NCBI GenBank assembly: GCA_963755375.1
Contig: CAVWKG010000006.1
Coordinates: 186,001-250,000, forward strand
DNA length: 64,000 bases
Direction of reading: 5' to 3'
Source of the DNA: Bog-473 sp963755375
GTDB lineage: Bacteria; Actinomycetota; Acidimicrobiia; Acidimicrobiales; RAAP-2
How positions within the stretch are numbered: position 1 is the stretch's first letter; each line of letters starts with the position of its first letter. The notes below the pieces were generated by a model that ran no database searches, had not been told where the DNA came from, and was given only the letters and a program-made list of their open reading frames with translations. A program made the translations under genes and the position numbers. Of this stretch, positions 40,872 through 49,664 are shown one piece after another.

Positions 40872-42818
40872 TCATGACGATGGGCACGCCCCCGCCGTCA
40901 CCGTGATGTACACCTGCGCAGGATGCCCGACGGTCTGCACGGTGAGGTGCGTCGCGCCGGGGTTTGACGTGATGCGGCCGCCCTTGACCGCCGAACACCA
41001 TCCGCTGGGATAGTGCTGGGACGCCGCGACCTCAATGCGCGTCACCCCACGCGCAGACAACGTCGGCGCGTACACCATGTTGAACGCGCCGGTGAACGGG
41101 TTGAAGATGATGGAATTCGGATCGCCCGCCACCGCCTGTGGGTAGGTACGTGAGAGCACAGTCACGATCGGTGAGTACGACCCGTCGGGCTGCACCAGGC
41201 CCTCGGCCGATGAACCCGTGGGGTCGTCGTAGTACTTCCACGCCCAATAGATCCAGCCCAGTTGGTCCAGACCGGCCCACTCAACGTCGAAGCCGGCTAG
41301 CGGGACGTTCGTCGTCGCGCCGAACTCGCTCATGAAGATGGCAGGCCCGCTCGACTGAAAGGCCGAGCTCATGGAGAGCCGGGTGATGTCCTGCTCGGCA
41401 GCAGAGGTCTCCTCCGACTCCAGGCATTTGAGGAGATCGGTCGGATTGCCGGTGATGGGGCTGCGGTCGCCGCAGTAGACGTGGAAATTGAACACGATGC
41501 GATTGAAGGGCAAAGGGCCCAACTGCGAGGGGATGCTCCCGCCGGTCACCCAGTAGATGTCCGGCTCGACGAAGGTCAGGTGATGGCGGTCGACAGCCTG
41601 GATCGTCGGAATCACGCCGTTGTTGGGCACTCCGGGCGGACACTTGAGCGAACCCGAACCATTGGCCAGAAAGGTCGTGTGCGCCTTGCCGCTGTAGAAG
41701 CACTCAAGCTGCCCCGTAAAGGTGGACTCAGACGCCGTCTGGGTCTCCGTCGAGAAGGGCTCGTTGTACGGGTCGTAGCCGACGACCCATGGGTCGTTCC
41801 GGAAGTACTGCGCCACCGTCTTCCAGACGAGGTCGAAGTTGCCTTGGAGATTTCCCACCACGTCATTGCTCCAGAAGTGTTGTACAGCCGTTTGGAGCGT
41901 GGGGTTCGAGTAGTTGTTCGACCACCGTCCGCTCTTGGGGACGATCGGCACGTTGTTCGTGCACACGGCCCAATCCGGGGCCCCCTCGCCGCGGAAGTTC
42001 TGGTTATAGACGTCTTGGTGCATGTCGAGCAGGGTGTAGATCCCGTGGTCTGCAAGCAGCTTGACCGTTGCGGCCACGTGGCTCAGGTAGCGCTCGGCCA
42101 CGGCCCGGTTCCATTCGTGCGCATTGCCCGGGGCTCCGGCCGTGCAGACATTTGGCTGGTTGGGGCCACCGGATCCCGGCTCGAGCGCTTGCCATTCGAT
42201 GCCGAGGCGCACGACGTTGAAGCCGAGGCTCTGCATCCTCGATGCGTCCGCCGCACTGAAATTCCAAGGCTCGCCGGGGTCCGGGTAGGCGATATACGGC
42301 GCATGCTTGTACACGACGTTCACCCCATGGAGGAACACAACGCGTCCGTTGGCGTCGTAGAGGTACGGACCGCCCGGTGAACTCAGGTAGCTCGGATCAT
42401 TCGAACCTGCTCCCGGCGTGGACGCCCCGCTGCTGAACTGATACTGCACACCTGCGCCGCGCAACGCCACGACGTGGGGCGTCAGGCCGGCCAAATTCGG
42501 TTGGTTGGCCACGTGCTGGGGCGCAGTGGTCGTGGTCGTCGACGGTCCGAGAGGCGCCGGGGCAGCCGAGGTGGTTGGGGTCGACGGTGCCGGTGCCGGT
42601 GCCGGTGGCGGTGCTGGTGCCGGTGCCGGTGCCGGTGCCGAGGTTGTCGTGGGCGAAGGCACCGAGGTCGTCGTCAACGGCTGCGGGGCGGTCGTCGGGG
42701 TGGGCGCGGCGCCGGCGTTCGTCGCGTCGATCACGGTGAGGAGGGGTCCGCACATGATGGCGGCAGCGACCACGAGGGCGGCCCTGCCGCGATAGGTGAA
42801 CCTGAGCCCCATCGGCAC
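40872..42818 (-). CDS. Secreted GH5 glycoside hydrolase, endoglycoceramidase-like
   Basis: 648 residues. Signal peptide ('AALVVAAAIMCGPLLTVIDAT'), then a ~65-residue Pro/Thr/Ala linker encoded by GGTGCC-type tandem repeats (42586-42650). The GH5 barrel has 'LLDMHQDVYNQNFRGEGAP', the acid/base Glu in 'VVGYDPYNEPF' and the nucleophile Glu in 'IFMSEFGAT'. A small beta domain closes the C-terminus ('THLTVQTVGHPAQVYITV'). The pattern fits GH5_12 endoglycosylceramidases, which cleave glycan from glycosphingolipid; the natural substrate in a bacterium of this kind is unclear. Confidence 0.88.
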   Translation of the reverse strand: MPMGLRFTYRGRAALVVAAAIMCGPLLTVIDATNAGAAPTPTTAPQPLTTTSVPSPTTTSAPAPAPAPAPPPAPAPAPSTPTTSAAPAPLGPSTTTTTAPQHVANQPNLAGLTPHVVALRGAGVQYQFSSGASTPGAGSNDPSYLSSPGGPYLYDANGRVVFLHGVNVVYKHAPYIAYPDPGEPWNFSAADASRMQSLGFNVVRLGIEWQALEPGSGGPNQPNVCTAGAPGNAHEWNRAVAERYLSHVAATVKLLADHGIYTLLDMHQDVYNQNFRGEGAPDWAVCTNNVPIVPKSGRWSNNYSNPTLQTAVQHFWSNDVVGNLQGNFDLVWKTVAQYFRNDPWVVGYDPYNEPFSTETQTASESTFTGQLECFYSGKAHTTFLANGSGSLKCPPGVPNNGVIPTIQAVDRHHLTFVEPDIYWVTGGSIPSQLGPLPFNRIVFNFHVYCGDRSPITGNPTDLLKCLESEETSAAEQDITRLSMSSAFQSSGPAIFMSEFGATTNVPLAGFDVEWAGLDQLGWIYWAWKYYDDPTGSSAEGLVQPDGSYSPIVTVLSRTYPQAVAGDPNSIIFNPFTGAFNMVYAPTLSARGVTRIEVAASQHYPSGWCSAVKGGRITSNPGATHLTVQTVGHPAQVYITVTAGACPSS

Positions 42819-42947
42819 CCTCTCTGCGTGCGATTTCTGCCGCCGAGCCGATGACTGTACCCATCATGGAGGGAACGGCGGGGGACAGAGCGCCAGATGG
42901 CAGCTCGACGGAGGGTCGTGCGACGGACCTGAGAACGGCTGACGTCC

Positions 42948-45257
42948 CTAGATCAGAGACTCGCGGCGCTTTCCGCGCACGAAGAGATCGGCCGAGGCCT
43001 GAAGATCAACTTGTATCTGGCTTTGGCTCTCCAGTAGTTCGTCGGCCCACAACATCTGCAGGGTGGTCTGCACCCGGTCGGGCCGCTGCTGGTCTTTGAC
43101 GTCCTCGAAAGCCTTCCGCAGGACGTCATGGAGGACCTCGCCATGCGGCGGTGGCTCGTCCAGGGCGTGACGCCGGTCTGCGAGCATATCGGCGAACTCC
43201 TGGTACCAGCGGTGGCTGGCCGCATAGGAGTCGCGCAGGACCGCCTCGGCGACGGCGACGGACTCGACCTCGGTTTGACCGGCAGCGGGAGGCCGGACGG
43301 GGAGGGTGGCCAGGGTGAAGGCGGCCAGTCGGAGCCGGTTCGATCCCGTGAACAACCGCGAGATGGTCTCCATCGACACCACCTTGGCACCACGTTCGGT
43401 GAAGAACTGGCGGAAGGCATCATCGAGCAGCAGAAAGGTCCGGTGCGAGGCCTGCTGGCTGGCTTCGGTGTTCACCTGCCGACTCGTCACGGTCAACCGC
43501 TCGACCGCGTCGGCCAGGTAGCCGGAACTGGTCGCGAACGCGGCAGAGAGGGCGCGTCCGAGTGCGGCGGTCGCACCACGGGGCCAGAACAAGAACCCGA
43601 CGACGATGCTGACCCCGCAACCGATGGCCACGTCCTCGATTCTGGTCAGCCCGACCTTCCAGCCGATGGGTTGGATGATGTTGAACAGGATGATGACCAG
43701 CAAGGTGAAGGCCGCCTGCCCCGCCGCGAAGGAGATCATGGAAGGGGCCAACCCCGACACCAGCACCGCTACCGGCAGCAGCACCCACAGCAGCACCATG
43801 TGGTCCGCGACGCCGATCATGATGAGTGAACCCACCACGAAGCCCAGCGCGGTGCCACCGACGGCGCGCAGCGCCGTCGCTCCCGTTCCCAGAGCGTTGG
43901 ATCGCAACACGGACAACGTCCCCAGCACCACCCAGAACCCGTGTGCCACGTCGGTCACCTCGACCACCGTGACTGCGATGGCCAGACCGACCGCACCCCG
44001 CAAGGCGTTGCGGAACCAGACCGAGCGGAGTGACAGGTGCGACAGCAGCCGGTGCACGAAGACCTGGGAACCGGATTCGTCCACCATCCCCAGGCGGCGG
44101 TCGCTCACGGCGTCCGCACCGGCCGCCTCGAGTGCCGCATCCGCCACCATCTCCGTCGCGAAGCCGAGACCGCGGGCGTGGAAACCTGGATCGAGCAGGC
44201 CGGCCAGGCTCTCGTCCGAGGCGAGTTCTGCAGGGGGGCCGGAGCGCGTCGTTGTTGTCTCCGATGCGCCCAGTGAGCTCACGTCGGCTTCGAGCTCCGC
44301 GCCAATCAGCTGATCGAGTCTTCGCGTGGATTCCTGGACCGCCTCGATGCGCGCCGGGTCGCGGACGGGGTGGCCCTCGCCGTCGCTGATGAGCGCGGCG
44401 GTCTGATGCAAGGTCTCGGCTACCTTCTCGGTGACCTCCCTTGCCGGCAGTGGCTCGGTTGACCAGTGCTCGTCACCGATCATCGCGGTGTTCCCGGCAA
44501 CCCATTCCACCCGACCGACCAGCTTGGACAACGCCACGGCGCCCGACGCGGCACCCGTTGGGGGGTAGGGCGTGCTGGAGAACTGCTGGCGCAGGCGCGC
44601 CAGTTCGGAGGCAACGTCCTCGGACGCCTGGAGTTCTTCGACGCCGTTGGCGCGCGCGTCGGCCAGACGGGCGACGGCCGATACCGCGGCAGCCAGTCGG
44701 CGTCGAAGGTTGTCGTGCCAGGGGGGCGGCCACACGAGCATGCAGGCCGTGATGCAGAAGGCCCCCGCGAGCGCCCAACCCACGAGGCGGGGCCCGACCT
44801 CCGACGCCGGCTCGGCCACGGCGACGGGCAGGACGAACGTCAAGAGCGCGGCCGTCGATGCGGTCGCCGCGTGAGGCGCGGCGATCCCGGCGAAAAGCAC
44901 GGCGAAGCCGACGAGCGCCATCGTGACGACGGCGGCGACCTTGTTGGTCGAGACGACGGTGCCGAGAACGGTGAAGCAGGCGCCGACCACGAAGAGGCCC
45001 CCGTAGGAGACGATGCGGGTCCGGGGTGGCCCGGTGAACTCCACCAGGAGAAGAAGTGCGAACGAGCCGAACGCCCCGAACAGGCCGACTTGTGGGTCCG
45101 AGAACGCCGCATGAGCGATGGCGAAGACCGACGGGACGACCACAGCGGCCCTGACGGAGCGCTTGACGACGAGCAGATCCGGGTCCTTCGACCTGATCCA
45201 GCGCACGACACCCGTCGCCACCGGATCGGGAGTGCGAGGTACGAGTTGGTCAGTCAC
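42948..45257 (-). CDS. FUSC-family membrane protein
   Basis: 769 residues with two membrane blocks of about five to six helices each (residues ~30-175 and ~400-560), separated by a soluble helical region and followed by a ~200-residue soluble tail. This is the fusaric-acid-resistance/aromatic-acid-exporter (FUSC) layout. A start-region motif 'LVVKRSVRAAVVVPSVFAIA' and second block 'FRNALRGAVGLAIAVTVVEV' support it. Probably an efflux or envelope protein. Preceded 30 bp upstream by the TfoX-like gene on the same strand. Confidence 0.85.
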   Translation of the reverse strand: MTDQLVPRTPDPVATGVVRWIRSKDPDLLVVKRSVRAAVVVPSVFAIAHAAFSDPQVGLFGAFGSFALLLLVEFTGPPRTRIVSYGGLFVVGACFTVLGTVVSTNKVAAVVTMALVGFAVLFAGIAAPHAATASTAALLTFVLPVAVAEPASEVGPRLVGWALAGAFCITACMLVWPPPWHDNLRRRLAAAVSAVARLADARANGVEELQASEDVASELARLRQQFSSTPYPPTGAASGAVALSKLVGRVEWVAGNTAMIGDEHWSTEPLPAREVTEKVAETLHQTAALISDGEGHPVRDPARIEAVQESTRRLDQLIGAELEADVSSLGASETTTTRSGPPAELASDESLAGLLDPGFHARGLGFATEMVADAALEAAGADAVSDRRLGMVDESGSQVFVHRLLSHLSLRSVWFRNALRGAVGLAIAVTVVEVTDVAHGFWVVLGTLSVLRSNALGTGATALRAVGGTALGFVVGSLIMIGVADHMVLLWVLLPVAVLVSGLAPSMISFAAGQAAFTLLVIILFNIIQPIGWKVGLTRIEDVAIGCGVSIVVGFLFWPRGATAALGRALSAAFATSSGYLADAVERLTVTSRQVNTEASQQASHRTFLLLDDAFRQFFTERGAKVVSMETISRLFTGSNRLRLAAFTLATLPVRPPAAGQTEVESVAVAEAVLRDSYAASHRWYQEFADMLADRRHALDEPPPHGEVLHDVLRKAFEDVKDQQRPDRVQTTLQMLWADELLESQSQIQVDLQASADLFVRGKRRESLI

Positions 45258-45287
45258 GAGACGGAAGCCGTCATTTTGGCGCGACGG

Positions 45288-45623
45288 CTATCCCTTGGCC
45301 GGCAGCGATCGCGCGAAATCGACCCCCAGGTCGACCCACTTGGCCAGCTGGCGTTTGGTCCTGACGTCTTCGGCGCCGACCCGGAGCCACCCCGGCATGG
45401 GACGGCCCCGCATCACGGCCACCGTGGCCTTCGTCGCCGTCACGAACTGGTCCGACCGTTCCGGGCCGACACGGACCAGGATCCCACCCTGGCCGCTCGC
45501 TGCGACGGCCATGTGCCCTCCGACGAGGAACGCCAGCCCACCGAACATCTTCCTCTCGGTGAGGCCTCGCTGCGTGCCGACCAGGGTCCTGATCCGCTGA
45601 GCCAGATCCTCGTCGTAGACCAC
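45288..45623 (-). CDS. TfoX/Sxy N-terminal domain protein
   Basis: 111 residues. 'DLAQRIRTLVGTQRGLTERKMFGGLAFLVGGHMAVAA' is the TfoX_N signature, a fold found in the Sxy competence regulator and in many stand-alone proteins of unknown role. No competence genes are nearby, so a competence function should not be assumed. Confidence 0.88.
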   Translation of the reverse strand: MVYDEDLAQRIRTLVGTQRGLTERKMFGGLAFLVGGHMAVAASGQGGILVRVGPERSDQFVTATKATVAVMRGRPMPGWLRVGAEDVRTKRQLAKWVDLGVDFARSLPAKG

Positions 45624-45687
45624 CTGACCAGCGTACGCACCCCGCCATCCGGGATCACTGTGTGGCGAATGGCGCCAACGGTGGGGA

Positions 45688-46185
45688 CTAGTCCAGCTCG
45701 GTCAGGAGTTCCCGGCAACGTTGCGCATCGCTGGTCAACTTGGCCCGGAAGCCGTCCATGCGGGCGAGCTTGGCGCTGATCTGTTCCGCCAGCGACTCGT
45801 TCAGCACCAGGGCTTCTTGAAGCGTCGCCTTCTGCTCGGCCAAGGCCCTCTTGCTCGTGGCACCCTTCGTAGCGCGGTACGAGGCCCGGAGCTCGTCGAG
45901 CCTCGTCTCGAGGGCCAGGAACTCACGGATCTCGTCGAGGTTCATGCCGAGCACTTCGCGCAGCTCGAGGATCCGTTGCAGGTGGGCCAGGTCCTCGGAG
46001 GTGTATCGCCGCTCGCCGCCCGAGGTGTAGAGGGACGGCGTCAGGAGGCCCAGCTCCTCGTAGTACCGCAGGGTCCGAGCCGAGACGCCAACCCGCGTCG
46101 CGGCATCGCTGATGCGGATGCCGGCGTCGGTGGCTCCCCCGGCTGGGGGTGTCGCCACCACCTTGCGGGGTGTCGAAACGGCCAT
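45688..46185 (-). CDS. MerR-family transcriptional regulator
   Basis: 165 residues. N-terminal MerR HTH 'ISDAATRVGVSARTLRYYEELGLLTPS' and 'RRYTSEDLAHLQRILELREVL', followed by a long dimerisation coiled coil and a short C-terminal region without a Cys metal site. It starts one base after the stop of the efflux pump gene, so the pump and regulator form one transcript. A palindrome before the pump gene fits a MerR-type operator. Confidence 0.9.
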   Translation of the reverse strand: MAVSTPRKVVATPPAGGATDAGIRISDAATRVGVSARTLRYYEELGLLTPSLYTSGGERRYTSEDLAHLQRILELREVLGMNLDEIREFLALETRLDELRASYRATKGATSKRALAEQKATLQEALVLNESLAEQISAKLARMDGFRAKLTSDAQRCRELLTELD

Positions 46186-46186
46186 C

Positions 46187-47989
46187 TCAGTCCACCAAGA
46201 TGGTCTCGGTCTCGGTCTCGGCCACGGCCACCTGGGCGGGAACGCGGTCGTCGCGCGAGACGTCGCTCATCTCGTCTTGGTGGAGATACTTGCCGCCCCG
46301 CAGGAGCGATGCCACGGCGCCGACCAGGCAGGCACCTGCGGCGAAGGAGAACGCCTCGGTCAGCCCCCTGGAAAAGGCGGGGGCGATGAGGTGGGGGAAG
46401 AACTGGCGGCTGGTGAGATAGGAAGCGGTCGCATGCGGCAGATGGGACAGCTCCGCATGGCCCAGCAGAACCTGCATCGGGTTGTACCCGAGGAAGGCCG
46501 CAAAGAGGCTGCCCACCGGGGGCAGATGCGACACCTTCGTCGCGAGCGCTGGACTGATCCCCTGCGCCGTGAGGCCGTGATAGAGCGCCGACGGGAGCGT
46601 GGTGGCGAGGCCCAGGATCATGAGGGTGAAGAAGAGACCGATGGAGAGCACCTGGGCCGAAGCATTGAACGTGCCGGCCATGCCGGCCCCGGCCCCACGC
46701 TGGTTCGCCGGCAGGCTGTTCATGATCCCGGTCTGGTTCGGCGCGATGAACATCCCCATGCCCACCGAGTTGAGGAAGATGAGCGCAGCGAACCCGACAT
46801 AGGAGAAGTTCACCGGCAACTGGCTCAACAAAATGAAGGTGAGGGCGGCGAGCACCAACCCGCCCGTGGCGAACGGCCGGGCGCCGTAGCGATCGGCCAG
46901 CATGCCGCTGAGGGGCGCCGCAGCCAGCAACCCGACCGTCAGCGGGATCATGTAGATGCCTGCCCAGAGCGGTGTCTCCGAGAAGCTGTAGCCGTGCAGC
47001 GGGAGCCAGATTCCCTGGAGCCAGATGATCAACATGAACATGAGCCCACCGCGGCTGAGTGAGGCGAGGAAGCTGGCCGCGTTGCCTGCGGAGAAGGCCC
47101 GGATACGAAAGAGGGAGAGGCGGAACATCGGCTGCTTCACGCGGGTCTCCACGATCCCGAAGATGACGAGGACGAGGATGCCGCCGAAGATCTCCGCCAG
47201 CACCTTGGGGTTGGTCCAACCCATCGACTTCCCGCCGTAGGGCAGCAGGCCATAGGTGATCCCGACCAGCACGAGGATCAGGCCGGCGGCGAAGGTGATG
47301 TTGCCCAGCCAGTCGATCTTGGCAGGGGTGCGCGTCCCCCGTTCCTGGAGCTTCGCGTAGGCGACGATGGTACCGAGGATCCCAAAGGGCACCGAGATCA
47401 GGAAGACGAGGTGCCACTGGACCGGCGCCAGCACCCCCCCGAGAACCAGTCCGACGAAAGAGCCGGCAATGGCCGCCGTGTTGTTAATGCCCAGACCGAG
47501 GCCACGCTTATCGGCGGGGAAGGCATCGGTGATGATGGCCGAGGAGTTGGCAAAGAGCATGGCGCCACCGACCCCCTGGCCGATGCGCATGGTGATGAGC
47601 CAGATCGCTGCGGGCGTGCCGGTGAGCCAGGTCACGGCCAGAAGGATCGAGAACGCAGTGAAGACCATGAAGCCGAGGTTGAAGATCTTGACCCGGCCGA
47701 AGATGTCCCCGACCCGTCCCAGCGTGACCACCAGCACGGCAAGGACCACCGTGAACCCCATCAGCATCCACAGCAGGTAGCCGGTGTTGCCGGGGGTGAG
47801 CGGATTGAGCTGGATGCCTCGGAAGATGTCGGGGAGCGAGATGAGGACGATGGACTGGTTGATGAACACCATCAGCGTGCCCAGGGTCACCGTCCCCAGC
47901 GCGATCCACCGGTAGCGGCTCTGCGTCTGGCCCGGCACCGCCCCTGGAGCAGCCGAACCGTTGGCGGTGGTCAGGGTTGCAGCACTCAC
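46187..47989 (-). CDS. DHA2-family MFS efflux transporter (14 TM)
   Basis: 600 residues with about 14 hydrophobic helices. 'LGTLMVFINQSIVLISLPDIF' at TM1 and 'VVTLGRVGDIFGRVKIFNLG' (motif A) are hallmarks of drug:H+ antiporter-2 proteins, usually multidrug pumps. A C-terminal acidic tail follows TM14. Operon with the MerR gene; a TetR gene lies upstream. Exported compound unknown. Confidence 0.92.
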   Translation of the reverse strand: MSAATLTTANGSAAPGAVPGQTQSRYRWIALGTVTLGTLMVFINQSIVLISLPDIFRGIQLNPLTPGNTGYLLWMLMGFTVVLAVLVVTLGRVGDIFGRVKIFNLGFMVFTAFSILLAVTWLTGTPAAIWLITMRIGQGVGGAMLFANSSAIITDAFPADKRGLGLGINNTAAIAGSFVGLVLGGVLAPVQWHLVFLISVPFGILGTIVAYAKLQERGTRTPAKIDWLGNITFAAGLILVLVGITYGLLPYGGKSMGWTNPKVLAEIFGGILVLVIFGIVETRVKQPMFRLSLFRIRAFSAGNAASFLASLSRGGLMFMLIIWLQGIWLPLHGYSFSETPLWAGIYMIPLTVGLLAAAPLSGMLADRYGARPFATGGLVLAALTFILLSQLPVNFSYVGFAALIFLNSVGMGMFIAPNQTGIMNSLPANQRGAGAGMAGTFNASAQVLSIGLFFTLMILGLATTLPSALYHGLTAQGISPALATKVSHLPPVGSLFAAFLGYNPMQVLLGHAELSHLPHATASYLTSRQFFPHLIAPAFSRGLTEAFSFAAGACLVGAVASLLRGGKYLHQDEMSDVSRDDRVPAQVAVAETETETILVD

Positions 47990-47999
47990 TTGTCGAAGT

Positions 48000-48012
48000 T
48001 TAACGTTAACGT
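48000..48012. promoter_or_regulatory. Palindromic operator before the efflux pump
   Basis: Overlapping perfect palindromes TTAACGTTAA (48000-48009) and ACGTTAACGT (48003-48012) lie 11-23 bp before the pump's start codon. An ACGTTAACGT core resembles sites bound by several MerR-family regulators such as LiuR, and a MerR gene is the last gene of this operon. Regulation by the upstream TetR protein is the alternative. Confidence 0.5.
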
Positions 48013-48073
48013 CAGGGTCATAGGACGGGCCCGACCGATTTCGTCCCGACCTGGGCCGACGCCACCTGATCGG

Positions 48074-48688
48074 CTAGCCAGGAGCAGGAGGCGCCGTCAA
48101 CGCCGCGTCGAACACGGCGGCGATGTCGTGCGAGTACGCAACGGCGGCCTCGCTCCCGAGCTGGGTCACCGACATCAGGACCGCCAACATCAAGGCGATG
48201 ATGCCATTGGCGACTGCGGCAGGGTCGATGTCGATGCGTACCGTTCCCGCCGCCTGGCCCGTGCGCAGGAGCTCGGTGCACGCTTTGCGCAACTCGTTCA
48301 GCGCGGGCATCTCGAGCACACGCATCGTGACGTCGGGCTCCAGACCCGCAAGGAGCCGCCGAGCCAGTGGATGGTGCCCGACGGCGTCGACCAGCGTGAA
48401 GATCAACGTGTCGTGCCACCGCCGGACGTCGGGCACGTCGAGCACCGTGGCGAGGCCCTCGTGGATCACCCCGGCTGCGTCCTCGTCCACCGCGGCGAGG
48501 AACAGGGCTTCCTTGTTGGGGAAGTAGGCGTAGGCAACTGTTCCCCCGACCGAGGCATCCCGGGCGATGTCGACCACGGACGTCGAGCGGAACCCGTCCC
48601 GTCCGAACCGGGTGATGGCCGCCTGCAGGATCGCCCGGCGCGTTAGGGCTCCTTTGGTCTCCGGCGTCTGGTCAGCTTCGGGAACCAT
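48074..48688 (-). CDS. TetR-family transcriptional repressor
   Basis: 204 residues from ATG 48688. A start 14 codons earlier would place coding sequence over an inverted repeat that looks like the operator, so it is disfavoured. HTH: 'RAILQAAITRFGRDGFRSTSVVDIARDASVGGTVAYAYFPNKEALF'. It is divergent from the metal-dependent hydrolase gene and probably represses that oxidative operon as well as itself. Confidence 0.9.
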   Translation of the reverse strand: MVPEADQTPETKGALTRRAILQAAITRFGRDGFRSTSVVDIARDASVGGTVAYAYFPNKEALFLAAVDEDAAGVIHEGLATVLDVPDVRRWHDTLIFTLVDAVGHHPLARRLLAGLEPDVTMRVLEMPALNELRKACTELLRTGQAAGTVRIDIDPAAVANGIIALMLAVLMSVTQLGSEAAVAYSHDIAAVFDAALTAPPAPG

Positions 48689-48705
48689 GCCCTGCTCCGA
48701 GATAA

Positions 48706-48728
48706 GAGAGAATTTGAGTAAATCTCTC
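48706..48728. promoter_or_regulatory. Inverted repeat in the TetR/hydrolase divergent promoter
   Basis: GAGAGA (48706-48711) and TCTCTC (48723-48728) are exact inverted arms 11 bases apart, in an AT-rich stretch between divergent starts at 48688 and 48777. Position and symmetry fit a TetR operator acting on both genes. Confidence 0.5.
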
Positions 48729-48776
48729 ATTTAGTCTACCATAGGCCCCGCCAGCCGAGCGGGAGTAGAGAGACAG

Positions 48777-49664
48777 ATGACCCATGCGCCCACTGTGGTC
48801 CAGACCAGCGACCAGGAGCGGCAGGTTCCGACCCGAAGGATGTCCTTCGAACAGTCCATGCGAGACCTGCCCCGCCACTTCGCCGCCGACGGCGATCTCA
48901 TCTCCGGGCACGTCCTCATGGCGTTGTCGTCCGTGTTCCCCGATGGGGAGGACTACTTCGTCCGGTCGGTTCGCCACTACCGGGACCAGATCACGGATCC
49001 CGCGCTGAAGCGCCAGGTCGCTGGGTTCATCGGGCAGGAGGCGGTGCACGGACGGGAGCACAGGGTCTTCAACGACCGGCTCGCCGAGCTGGGGTATCCG
49101 ACGAGGCCGTACGAGCGGTTCACCAGGGTGGGGTTGCGATTCCGTGAGCGCATCCTTCCTCCGATATCGAACCTGGCCGCAACGGCGGCGCTCGAACATT
49201 TCACGGCCACGTTGGCCGAGCTCGTGCTCACCAGTGACGAGATCCGGGGCCTCATGGGTGCCGATGCCGTCCGTGACCTGTTCGTCTGGCACGCGCTCGA
49301 GGAGTCGGAGCACAAGGCCGTGGCCTTCGACGTGTACAAGGCGGTCGGTGGTGGCGAGCGCCTCCGCGTCTGGACCATGAACTTCTTCCGCTTCGGGTTC
49401 GCCGTCGGCATGGGACTGGCCGTCGTTCTCTCGTTGCTGGGCGACCGAGCCTCCTATCACCCGGGCAACCTGCGCCGGAGCTGGCGACGCCTCAAGAGGT
49501 CTCCGCTCATGGATCCCACCATCTGGGCTCAGCTCAAGGACTACAACCGCTCCGACTTCCACCCCGACGACAGCAACACCACCGAATTAGTGGAGACGTG
49601 GAGGGCGGTGCTCTTCGGCGAGGAAGGGATCCTGCACGACAAGCTGATCGGTGCAGCGGCCTGA
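48777..49664 (+). CDS. Metal-dependent hydrolase, PF10118-like (ferritin-like diiron type)
   Basis: 295 residues. Repeated metal-binding Glu/His pairs in a helical bundle are visible: 'FIGQEAVHGREHRVFN', 'AALEHFTATLAELVL', 'WHALEESEHKAVAFDVYKA'. One hydrophobic helix near 205-220 may contact the membrane. Its stop overlaps the monooxygenase start (TGATG), so the two are coupled. In actinobacteria this gene often travels with EthA-like monooxygenases and SDRs. Confidence 0.85.
   Translation: MTHAPTVVQTSDQERQVPTRRMSFEQSMRDLPRHFAADGDLISGHVLMALSSVFPDGEDYFVRSVRHYRDQITDPALKRQVAGFIGQEAVHGREHRVFNDRLAELGYPTRPYERFTRVGLRFRERILPPISNLAATAALEHFTATLAELVLTSDEIRGLMGADAVRDLFVWHALEESEHKAVAFDVYKAVGGGERLRVWTMNFFRFGFAVGMGLAVVLSLLGDRASYHPGNLRRSWRRLKRSPLMDPTIWAQLKDYNRSDFHPDDSNTTELVETWRAVLFGEEGILHDKLIGAAA

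Noticed and set aside
42586..42650. GGTGCC-type tandem repeats as a possible repeat array or CRISPR
   Set aside because: They encode the Pro/Ala linker of the GH5 enzyme in frame; no spacers. No CRISPR array is visible anywhere in the window.
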